Assembly: GCF_946222985.1 (NCBI RefSeq)
Contig: NZ_CAMIFY010000044.1
Location: 1-23,865 of the forward strand
Source: an uncultured Corynebacterium sp.
GTDB lineage: Bacteria; Actinomycetota; Actinomycetes; Mycobacteriales; Mycobacteriaceae
Direction of reading: 5' to 3'
Length of the DNA: 23,865 nt
This document shows positions 8,774 to 16,360 of the stretch, piece by piece. A program made the position numbers and the translations under genes. A model generated the notes under the pieces. That model was not told the origin of the DNA. It saw only the letters and a program-made list of their open reading frames with translations, and made no database searches. Each line of letters opens with the position of its first letter. Position 1 is the first letter of the stretch.

Positions 8774-9895
8774 TTACTCCTGACCCTCGACGCGGCCCGG
8801 CTGCACCTTGTGGTGCGGGTGGTCGCGGTCGAGCTTGAGGGTGGCGTGGGTCGGCGGGTCGGAGGGCACGTGCTCCGGGCGGCGGGCCTCCATGCGGCGA
8901 CGCACCTCCGGGACGACCTCCTTGCCCAGGATCTCGATCTGCTCCAGGACGACCTCCAGCGGCAGGCCGGCGTGGTCCATGAGGAACAGCTGGCGCTGGT
9001 AGTCGCCCACCCAGTCGGCGAACTGCATCGTGCGGTCGACGACCTGCTCGACGGTGCCGACGGTCAGCGGCGTCATGTCGGTGAATTCCTCCAGCGACGG
9101 GCCGTGGCCGTAGACCGGGGCGTTGTCGAAGTAGGGGCGGAAGAACTTCTTCGCCTTCTCCTCCGTGTCGCCGATGAAGACCTGGCCGCCGAGGCCGACG
9201 ATGGCCTGGTCGGCCTGGCCGTGGCCGTACTGCTCGAAGCGGCGGCGGTAGATGTTGACCATCTTCGCCGTGTGCTCCTTGTTCCAGAAGATGTTGTTGT
9301 GGAAGAAGCCGTCGCCGTAGAACGCGGCCTGCTCGGCGATCTGCACGGAGCGGATCGAGCCGTGCCACACGAACGGCGGGGTGTCGTCCAGCGGCCACGG
9401 GGTGGAGACGTAGCCCTGCAGCGGCGTGCGGAATTCGCCCGACCAGTTGACGGGGCGCTCGCGCCACAGGCGGCGCAGGAGGTGGTAGTTCTCGACGGCC
9501 AGCGGAATGCCCTTGCGGATGTCCTTGCCGAACCACGGGTAGACCGGGCCGGTGTTGCCGCGGCCCATCATCAGGTCGACGCGGCCGCCGGAGAGGTGCT
9601 GCAGGAAGGCGAAGTCCTCGGCGATCTTGACGGGGTCGTTGGTGGTGATCAGCGTCGTGGCCGTCGACAGCTGCAGCTTCTCGGTCTTGGCGGCGATGTA
9701 GCCGAGGTGGGTGGTCGGGGAGGAGGGGACGAACGGCGGGTTGTGGTGTTCGCCGGTGGCGAAGACGTCGAGGCCGACTTCCTCGGCCTTGAGCGCCATC
9801 TGGGTCATGGCGTCGATGCGCTCATGCTCGGTGGGCGTGGTGCCGTTGGTCGGGTCGGTGGTGACGTCGCCGATGGTGAAGATGCCGAACTGCAT
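8774..9895 (-). CDS. Luciferase-like FMN-dependent monooxygenase, CE1758 type
   Basis: 373 aa, a bacterial-luciferase-like TIM barrel using FMNH2 and O2. Signatures: N-terminal MQFGIFTIGDVTTDP; FATGEHHNPPFVPSSP (45-60); TLITTNDPVKIAEDFAFLQH (81-100), followed by LSGGRVDLMMGRGN (101-114). These fit the CE1758 family, which occurs next to a CE1759 reductase as here. The substrate is unknown; related enzymes oxidise alkanes, nitroalkanes or sulfonates, but nothing in the sequence chooses among them. The ATG at 9895 is preferred to an upstream start at 9973 because AGGAG lies 8 nt ahead and the barrel's first strand begins right away. It is the first gene of a minus-strand unit with the promoter at 9992-10020. 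Confidence 0.92.
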   Translation of the reverse strand: MQFGIFTIGDVTTDPTNGTTPTEHERIDAMTQMALKAEEVGLDVFATGEHHNPPFVPSSPTTHLGYIAAKTEKLQLSTATTLITTNDPVKIAEDFAFLQHLSGGRVDLMMGRGNTGPVYPWFGKDIRKGIPLAVENYHLLRRLWRERPVNWSGEFRTPLQGYVSTPWPLDDTPPFVWHGSIRSVQIAEQAAFYGDGFFHNNIFWNKEHTAKMVNIYRRRFEQYGHGQADQAIVGLGGQVFIGDTEEKAKKFFRPYFDNAPVYGHGPSLEEFTDMTPLTVGTVEQVVDRTMQFADWVGDYQRQLFLMDHAGLPLEVVLEQIEILGKEVVPEVRRRMEARRPEHVPSDPPTHATLKLDRDHPHHKVQPGRVEGQE

Positions 9896-9991
9896 TGGTT
9901 GCTCCTGTGTTCGTCGTCGGGTGCCGCGGGCGGGCGTTCGCGGTTCATGATCGCCCCGCATCACCCTCCGCACCTCTTTGGTGATACGTCA

Positions 9992-10020
9992 ACAATAAGT
10001 GACGCGCCCCGAATGTGCAA
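9992..10020 (-). promoter_or_regulatory. Promoter of the monooxygenase-FMN reductase-VOC unit
   Basis: On the minus strand a -35 TTGCAC (10015-10020) and a -10 TATTGT (9992-9997) are separated by 17 bp, the best two-box promoter in the window. The predicted leader is about 90 nt. Confidence 0.55.
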
Positions 10021-10080
10021 GAGGGCGGCGTCGGCGCGTCACCGTGGTCGGGGCGAGATGGAGGTGGGGCGTGGGATCGT

Positions 10081-10104
10081 CGTCGTAAAGCATGCTTTGC
10101 GACG
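10081..10104. repeat. 24-bp near-perfect palindrome centred on AAAGCATGCTTT
   Basis: CGTCGTAAAGCAT and its mirror half pair along all 24 bp except one position (10086/10099, which would be G-U in RNA). As DNA it could be a dimeric repressor operator; as RNA it would be a hairpin with a CAUG loop and could terminate transcripts. It lies about 60 bp upstream of the monooxygenase -35. Confidence 0.6.
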
Positions 10105-10161
10105 GTCATGGCGCAGGGTTCCCCACCTTCTTTCCGTTCGAACGCACATGCTGTGGAGCGG

Positions 10162-10194
10162 TGCCGTCAGGGCGGGCCGGCGCCCTCGACGGCA
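10162..10194 (+). terminator. GC-rich hairpin, possible intrinsic terminator or RNA element
   Basis: TGCCGTC-AGGGCG (10162-10174) pairs with CGCCCT-C-GACGGCA (10181-10194): 13 bp, one bulged C and a 6-nt loop. It is followed on the plus strand by the T-rich GTGTTGTTCCTG. No upstream gene on this strand needs a terminator, so it may end a small RNA or antisense transcript, or be a remnant of inserted DNA. Confidence 0.45.
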
Positions 10195-10263
10195 GTGTTG
10201 TTCCTGCTTCGTCCAGTTTGGAAAGATTCCGGGAAAGGTCGTCCGTTGGAGTCGCGCATGTAT

Positions 10264-10280
10264 TCGAACGAGTGTATGAT
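10264..10280 (+). promoter_or_regulatory. -10 element of the HNH gene overlapped by a degenerate LexA (SOS) box
   Basis: TATGAT at 10275-10280 is a good -10. Overlapping it, 10264-10279 reads TCGAAC-GAGT-GTATGA. The actinobacterial LexA box is TCGAAC-N4-GTTCGA, so the left half is perfect and the right half matches 4 of 6. Such a position would let LexA block RNA polymerase. The -35 is weak. The predicted mRNA starts near 10287 and has a leader of about 125 nt. Confidence 0.4.
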
Positions 10281-10282
10281 CG

Positions 10283-10325
10283 ACGGTGGCGGCACGGCCA
10301 GGGGGCATCGCCGTCGCGCCACCGT
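10283..10325 (+). repeat. Long hairpin at the 5' end of the HNH gene leader
   Basis: The 16-nt arms 10283-10298 and 10310-10325 pair at 14 of 16 positions around an 11-nt loop. The stem begins close to the predicted start point and ends 85 bp before the ATG. It is not followed by T residues, so a role in mRNA stability or translation is more likely than termination. Confidence 0.5.
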
Positions 10326-10410
10326 TCCGAAGACACTGCCGCGCGGGTGCGGGATGGCGGGGGAAGGCCCGCGCACGGTATTCGACCACCATCTTCTTGG
10401 GGAACCGCTC

Positions 10411-11853
10411 ATGGCACATGCCGAGCCCACGGAACCGACCGAACCCGACGACGAAGACCGCAGCGACGACTGCGGCGACGACACTGATCCTTTCGAATTT
10501 CCCGACACCCGTTACGCCCACGAGAACCGCGATGACCCGTTGTGCGCGATGGGCCTGGACCGCAATCGTCGTGACCTGCAGATCGCCGAGCTGACGTGCC
10601 CGGACGATCTGGCGGACGTCGAGCATCATCTCGCCGGCCTGGCGCCGAGACTGGGCATCACCTACGGCGCGGCGCTCGACTACTGCGACGTCGGCATCGC
10701 CCTGGAACGCCTGCCGGCGTTGGCCGAACTTCTCGAGGACCGGCCGTTCCTGCCCTGGTCCCACCTCAAGCTCATCGCCCGGGCGGTGTGCTGTCTGTCC
10801 GACGAGCATCTCGGTGCATTCTGCGACGACCTGCTGCGGTATTTGGCGCCGAAGAAGTCCAACCAGGTCCTCGTCGGCTTCAAGTCGTTGCACAAGCAGT
10901 TGGCCCACATCATCGAACTGCTGCAACCGGAGGTGCGACCCAAGGATCTTCCCGACGACGACGAACCGTCACCGCCGGCGGAGGACCCCTCGTTCAGCGT
11001 CGACGAACGTTCGGCCACGCACACGCGGTTCACCGTCTCCATGCGCGCCGACCAGGGGCGCGAATTCATCGACAGCCTCGACGCCATCGCGAGGGCGCAT
11101 GACGTCGCCCGCACGGAGGCGCTGATGCTCCTGCTGCGCTCGACGTCGAAGGTCGAGGTGGTCTTCAACTTGTACAGGGAGTTCGACGGCGACCGGGCCT
11201 GGATGTCCGGCCCCGGGTGGCTGTCGGGCATCGCCACCGAGGAGTGGACGAAGAGGATCACGCACGTTCGCCTCGCGTCGAATGGCTCGACGGAGGGATA
11301 CGTGCCCACCGAAGCGATGCGGGCGTTCATCGAGGGCCGGGACGGCGTGTGCCGTTTCCCCGGGTGCAGCCATCCCGCCCACAAGGATGACGGCGATCAC
11401 GTGTGCACCTACAACAAGGAGAACCCCGCCGCAGGAGGTCCGACGATCACTGGAAACGTCCACTGTTTGTGCCGACGACACCACAACTTGAAGACCTCGA
11501 AGTTGTGGGACGTCGACGCTCACCCGGATGGCACCGAAGTGTGGACCAGTCGGGATGGCGCCCACGAATTCGTCACCGTTCCCGAGGGGCCGTTGGCCGG
11601 ATTCGGGCGACAGACCTTCGATGCGCGGTTGACCCGCAAGACGGCGGTGCTCAAGGAACACAACCGACTGCGAATGGAAGCCGAGGAAGAAGCCCGACGC
11701 ATCACCAGGGAAGCGTTGGCCGCCCGCGAAGCCGAGATGGACGCCGCGTACGAGATGCGCGAAGACCTGTTCGGGCCGGACGGGACTCATCCGGACGCGG
11801 GATTGTCCTACGAGGAAAAGAGGGACAAGTACCCCGATGTTCCGCCGTTCTAA
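10411..11853 (+). CDS. DUF222 / HNH endonuclease-like protein (13E12 repeat family)
   Basis: 480 aa. Residues 1-45 are very acidic and probably disordered. A helical DUF222-type region follows at about 65-260 (GITYGAALDYCDVGIALERL, LPWSHLKLIARAV). The C-terminal HNH module at 310-365 has DGVCRFPGCSHPA, a GDHV motif (D329-H330), NPAAGGPT and CLCRRHHNLKTSKLW; the Cys pairs 314/319 and 352/354 and H357/H358 fit a zinc-stabilised beta-beta-alpha-metal nuclease. A charged helix (410-450) ends the protein. The family is widespread and multicopy in actinobacteria; its role is poorly known, with DNA repair or mobile-element functions proposed. The ATG is supported by GGGGAA 6 nt upstream. It is convergent with the next gene, with only 21 bp between stops. 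Confidence 0.88.
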   Translation: MAHAEPTEPTEPDDEDRSDDCGDDTDPFEFPDTRYAHENRDDPLCAMGLDRNRRDLQIAELTCPDDLADVEHHLAGLAPRLGITYGAALDYCDVGIALERLPALAELLEDRPFLPWSHLKLIARAVCCLSDEHLGAFCDDLLRYLAPKKSNQVLVGFKSLHKQLAHIIELLQPEVRPKDLPDDDEPSPPAEDPSFSVDERSATHTRFTVSMRADQGREFIDSLDAIARAHDVARTEALMLLLRSTSKVEVVFNLYREFDGDRAWMSGPGWLSGIATEEWTKRITHVRLASNGSTEGYVPTEAMRAFIEGRDGVCRFPGCSHPAHKDDGDHVCTYNKENPAAGGPTITGNVHCLCRRHHNLKTSKLWDVDAHPDGTEVWTSRDGAHEFVTVPEGPLAGFGRQTFDARLTRKTAVLKEHNRLRMEAEEEARRITREALAAREAEMDAAYEMREDLFGPDGTHPDAGLSYEEKRDKYPDVPPF

Positions 11854-11874
11854 AGATTCAGCAACACCGGAAAT

Positions 11875-12627
11875 TCAGTACGTGCCGATCTGGACTTCCT
11901 TCCACAACGCCGGCAAGTCGGCGCCGCCGACGACGCGCAGAGGTTTCTGGTCCGGCTTGCCGTGTTCGGTGAAGATGAGGGCCCGCGGGACGAGTCCGTC
12001 GTCACCCGGAATGGTCAGGGCGCTCACCGCGTCCTGGACGGTGGCGGTGCGGGGCATGAAGAAGGGCATGTCCCGGGATCCGGACCACTCGAGGACGTCG
12101 GCGGCCGTCTTCGCCTCCAGCCGACCGTCGGCACCGTAGTCGTGGGCGACCCAGATGGCGATGGCGTCCGTCGTCAGCATCGCCGTGCACTCGCCGCCGT
12201 CCACGCCGCCGACGTAGACGGGAAACTGGGAGTACGTGGACTCGGCGAGAACCGCGAAGACCTTCTCGATCGAATCCTCCGGCGTCACCGTCACCGGCCT
12301 GCGTTCCGGAAGCACGTTCAGCACCAACGGGGGATCGATGAGGTTGCGCGACAATCGCTCGATGTCGGCGACGGTCTCCGGCAACGGATCGGCGATCGGT
12401 CGCCCGTCGCGGTATTCGCCGTGGCTGATGGCGTTGCGAAGGTCCGAGAACGCCATGAGGGCGGAGCGCTGGGCGTCGGAAAGCCGATGTTTGCGGTGAC
12501 TGAGATTGACCATCCACTTGAAACCGTCGGACGGCTTCGCGTTCAGATCGCGGCGCAGATGAGCTTCGATCTCGTTGAAGGCGGCCAGGAACTCGGTCGC
12601 ATTGCCACCGGGGACTTCGTTGGTCAT
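11875..12627 (-). CDS. HEPN-like domain fused to a CBS pair
   Basis: 250 aa. The N-terminal about 105 residues are helical (TEFLAAFNEIEAHLRRDL at 11-28) and end in FSDLRNAISHGEY, where R64-x4-H69 matches the HEPN Rx4H motif, followed by PLPETVADIERLSRNLIDPP. Two CBS modules follow: about 112-162 (VTVTPEDSIEKVFAVLAEST, FPVYV) and about 176-240 (ADVLEW, RTATVQDAV, PLRVVGGADLPAL). CBS pairs usually bind adenine nucleotides or (p)ppGpp-like ligands; HEPN domains with an intact Rx4H are often ribonucleases. A nucleotide-gated RNase or RNA-binding protein is therefore plausible but unproven. The ATG at 12627 is preferred over an Arg-rich upstream extension (12681). No good Shine-Dalgarno is seen; the nearest is AGGT about 12 nt upstream. 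Confidence 0.8.
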   Translation of the reverse strand: MTNEVPGGNATEFLAAFNEIEAHLRRDLNAKPSDGFKWMVNLSHRKHRLSDAQRSALMAFSDLRNAISHGEYRDGRPIADPLPETVADIERLSRNLIDPPLVLNVLPERRPVTVTPEDSIEKVFAVLAESTYSQFPVYVGGVDGGECTAMLTTDAIAIWVAHDYGADGRLEAKTAADVLEWSGSRDMPFFMPRTATVQDAVSALTIPGDDGLVPRALIFTEHGKPDQKPLRVVGGADLPALWKEVQIGTY

Positions 12628-12715
12628 GCCACGACGGTACCTGCGGCGATCCGCGAAGGGCCGTCGTCTGGCGAGCTGCACCCACCGCCGAAGCGGAGTT
12701 ACGGGACCGAGGCTT

Positions 12716-12721
12716 TAGCAT
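12716..12721 (+). promoter_or_regulatory. -10 element giving a leaderless DUF4112 mRNA
   Basis: TAGCAT (TAnnnT) ends 6 nt before the ATG at 12728, so the predicted start point coincides with the start codon. No usable Shine-Dalgarno is present in between, which supports leaderless translation. Confidence 0.5.
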
Positions 12722-12727
12722 GTAGGC

Positions 12728-13303
12728 ATGAACGCCAATGACCGTGATCACGGGAACGACCGCAGGAATGCGCTGGGCCGCAAGCATGACGAGCGCTCGG
12801 ATGCGACGTCGAACCGGGCCCAGCCGGAGTCGATCGCGCGTCGATCCCCGAACCGCACGTCGCGAGCGATCGCCCATGTCATGGACGACCTGTTCACCGT
12901 CCCGGGCACGAAACGGCGCGTCGGCCTCGACCCGATCATCGGCCTGATCCCGGGTGTCGGCGACGCCGCCGGAGCGGTGGCCACGGCGGGCCTCGTCATC
13001 GACGGCGTCCGCTACCGCGTGCCGTTCATCGTCCTGCTGCGCATGGCCTTCAACACGCTGTTGGACATGACGGTCGGCGCGGTGCCCGTCCTCGGCGACG
13101 CCTTCGACTTCTTCTTCCGCGCCAACGTGCGCAACGAACGGCTCATGGTCAAGGCGCTCGACGACCCGGCCTCCACGGCGAAGTCGTCGAAACGCTATCT
13201 GATCGGTGCAGTAGTGATGGTGATCGTGCTGTTCGTGCTGGTCATCGCCCTGGCGATCGGCGCGATCTGGGGTCTGATCTCGTTGATCCAGGCCGGCTTC
13301 TAG
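12728..13303 (+). CDS. DUF4112 family membrane protein
   Basis: 191 aa. Residues 1-45 are polar and highly charged. The DUF4112 core, about 47-150, has MDDLFTVPGTKRRVGLDPII, GLIPGVGDAAG (72-82) and a second related GAVPVLGDAFDFFF (117-130). A strong hydrophobic helix at 158-186 lies at the C-terminus, and the segments at 80-92 and 99-120 are also apolar, so the protein is probably membrane-embedded. The paired P-x-x-GDA motifs suggest an internal repeat. The family's function is unknown. It is divergent from the HEPN/CBS gene across 100 bp and convergent with the metallopeptidase gene, the two stops being 13 bp apart. Confidence 0.88.
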   Translation: MNANDRDHGNDRRNALGRKHDERSDATSNRAQPESIARRSPNRTSRAIAHVMDDLFTVPGTKRRVGLDPIIGLIPGVGDAAGAVATAGLVIDGVRYRVPFIVLLRMAFNTLLDMTVGAVPVLGDAFDFFFRANVRNERLMVKALDDPASTAKSSKRYLIGAVVMVIVLFVLVIALAIGAIWGLISLIQAGF

Positions 13304-13329
13304 TTCAGACGGGTTTCTAGTTGTAGACG
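13298..13329. repeat. Imperfect direct repeat covering both convergent stop codons
   Basis: TTCTAGTTCAGACG (13298-13311) and TTCTAGTTGTAGACG (13315-13329) are 17 bp apart. The first contains the DUF4112 stop and the second contains, on the other strand, the metallopeptidase stop. It probably arose by a small tandem duplication. Confidence 0.45.
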
Positions 13330-14201
13330 CCGCGCTCGAGGGTGTCGCACTGCGACATTCGGCCGGTCTCGTAGCCGGTCAGGAACGCCTGGGAGCGCTG
13401 CTCGGCGGAGCCGTGGGTCCACAGGTCCGGGCGGATGTCGCCGCCGGAGTGGCCCTGAATGGTGTCGTCGCCGATGGCGCGGGCGGTCTGCAGGGCGTCG
13501 GCGACCTGCTGTTGGGTGAGGGGCTCGAGGATGGCGTCGGGGCCCTTGTCCGCGTAGTGCGCCCAGATGCCGGCGTAGCAATCGGCCTGGAGCTCGACCT
13601 TCACCGCGTCGGAATCGGGGCCGGGATCGTTGTAGTCGGAACGCCCCAGGGTGCCTTCGAGCTTCTGGATGTGGTGCGCGAATTCGTGGGCGACCACGTA
13701 CTGCTGCGCCAACGGACCGTCGCCGCCGCCCATGCGCTCGAGCTGATCGAAGAAGGAGACGTCGTAGTAGGAGGTCTCGTCGGCGGGGCAGTAGAACGGG
13801 CCGGTAGACGACGAGGCGAAGCCGCACCCGGACTGCGTCGAGCCCTCGAAGATGACGATGCCCGGTTCCTGGTAGGCGATGCCGGCCTGCGCCGGGAGCT
13901 GCTCGGCCCACACGCGGTCGACGGAGATGCCGGTGAACTCCACGCGGCAATCGACGTGGCGGTTGGCGTCCTCGCCCGTCTGGCAGTGGTCGAACCCGCC
14001 CTGGGCGTTCTGCGCCTGTCCGCCGCCCTGGGGTTGCTGGGCCGGTTGCTGCAGCTGGGAGGGGTCTCCGCCGAGGAGCAGGAACAAGCCGACGAGGAGG
14101 AGGCCGCCGATGCCGCCGCCGACGGCGATGCCGCCTCGGCCACCGCCGCCGCCCCGGCGAGCACGGTCGCCGCTCTTCTGGAAATCCGCACGGAACGTCA
14201 T
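13317..14201 (-). CDS. Membrane-anchored neutral zinc metallopeptidase (YpfJ family)
   Basis: 294 aa. Residues 1-24 are cationic and Gly-rich, 25-44 form one membrane helix, 45-68 are a Gln/Pro linker, and 70-294 the peptidase domain. The zinc site is H172-E-F-A-H176, with E204 in KVELQADCYAGIWAH as the likely third ligand. Other family signatures are PFYCPADETSYYDVSFF (135-151) and THGSAEQRSQAFLTGYETG (262-280). Cys126/Cys138 and Cys73/Cys85 could form disulfides, in line with an extracytoplasmic location. Substrates are unknown. A Gly-rich membrane homologue sits near aspS in mycobacteria (from memory), so this belongs to the core gene order. The ATG at 14201 has no Shine-Dalgarno but has a -10 directly ahead. 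Confidence 0.92.
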   Translation of the reverse strand: MTFRADFQKSGDRARRGGGGGRGGIAVGGGIGGLLLVGLFLLLGGDPSQLQQPAQQPQGGGQAQNAQGGFDHCQTGEDANRHVDCRVEFTGISVDRVWAEQLPAQAGIAYQEPGIVIFEGSTQSGCGFASSSTGPFYCPADETSYYDVSFFDQLERMGGGDGPLAQQYVVAHEFAHHIQKLEGTLGRSDYNDPGPDSDAVKVELQADCYAGIWAHYADKGPDAILEPLTQQQVADALQTARAIGDDTIQGHSGGDIRPDLWTHGSAEQRSQAFLTGYETGRMSQCDTLERGVYN

Positions 14202-14207
14202 GCGCCG

Positions 14208-14213
14208 AGTATG
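14208..14213 (-). promoter_or_regulatory. -10 element giving a leaderless metallopeptidase mRNA
   Basis: On the minus strand CATACT (one mismatch to TATACT) is followed by 6 nt and the ATG. There is no purine-rich Shine-Dalgarno, so leaderless initiation is the simplest reading. Confidence 0.45.
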
Positions 14214-14224
14214 CCAGCGCCGAT

Positions 14225-14260
14225 GCGCATTCGGGCGATGAACCGCGCAGCCGAATGCGC
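14225..14260. promoter_or_regulatory. Inverted repeat at the metallopeptidase promoter
   Basis: GCGCATTCGG (14225-14234) and CCGAATGCGC (14251-14260) are perfect 10-bp arms with a 16-bp spacer. The left arm covers the -35 position of the metallopeptidase promoter. It could be a repressor site or a hairpin; no known regulator consensus was recognised. Confidence 0.45.
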
Positions 14261-14284
14261 GGGGTGACGCTCCGTGACCGGAAT

Positions 14285-14378
14285 GCACCGAGATGGGATG
14301 CACTGAGACGGAACGGCACTGAGACGGGACGGCACTGAGACGGAACAGCACTGAGATGGGATGCGTTCAGACGGGACC
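14285..14378. repeat. Six tandem 15-16 bp repeats between the metallopeptidase gene and aspS
   Basis: Units start at 14285, 14300, 14316, 14332, 14348 and 14363. The consensus is GCACTGAGACGGGAcg: units 2-4 are almost identical, 1 and 5 share GAGATGGGAT, and 6 is the most diverged. The array is non-coding and lies about 45 bp upstream of the aspS -10. Confidence 0.8.
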
Positions 14379-14421
14379 GCTTTACGACGGCCCGGCCCGC
14401 TGATCGATCCGGGGTGGCGGG

Positions 14422-14427
14422 TAGACT
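14422..14427 (+). promoter_or_regulatory. -10 element of aspS
   Basis: TAGACT fits the corynebacterial TAnAnT consensus exactly. The start point would be near 14434, giving a 66-nt leader. No clear -35 is present. Confidence 0.5.
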
Positions 14428-14436
14428 ACCGGCGAC

Positions 14437-14455
14437 GTGCGTCCCGTGGGCGCAC
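14437..14455 (+). other. Hairpin at the 5' end of the aspS leader
   Basis: GTGCGTCC (14437-14444) pairs with GGGCGCAC (14448-14455) around a CGT loop, with one G-U pair. It would lie at the very 5' end of the predicted aspS mRNA, where it may protect the transcript. No T-box elements were found. Confidence 0.4.
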
Positions 14456-14499
14456 ATAGAGCAAGCAACATCAGGCAAGCATTGGAAGGAACCCCAATA

Positions 14500-16338
<1,839 letters not shown>

Positions 16339-16360
16339 GGGGCCGCGGCCCGAGGAGATC

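Larger units (their letters stand above)
9896..10410. other. 515-bp divergent intergenic region with three strong inverted repeats
   Basis: No convincing gene was found here on either strand; the open frames crossing it are by-products of the base composition. It holds, from left to right, the monooxygenase promoter (minus), a 24-bp palindrome, a 13-bp GC-rich hairpin, a LexA-like box over a -10, and a 16-bp imperfect hairpin, ending at the Shine-Dalgarno of the HNH gene. It is the longest gene-free stretch in the window. Confidence 0.7.

Noticed and set aside
10135..10144. Palindrome CGTTCGAACG as a second LexA box
   Set aside because: It has no N4 spacer between the half-sites, so it does not fit the LexA box; a 10-bp palindrome of this kind can occur by chance.
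13303..14375. 11-bp direct repeat GTTCAGACGGG at 13303-13313 and 14365-14375 bracketing the metallopeptidase gene, as a transposition footprint
   Set aside because: An exact 11-mer pair is expected many times by chance in 24 kb of GC-rich DNA, and the gene looks like part of the core order.
14285..14378. CRISPR array
   Set aside because: The 15-16 bp units are contiguous with no spacers, and there are no cas genes in the window.
14437..14499. Upstream GTG in frame with aspS
   Set aside because: It lies in the predicted leader hairpin; the GTG at 14500 has a good Shine-Dalgarno and gives the conserved LRTHLAGEL start.
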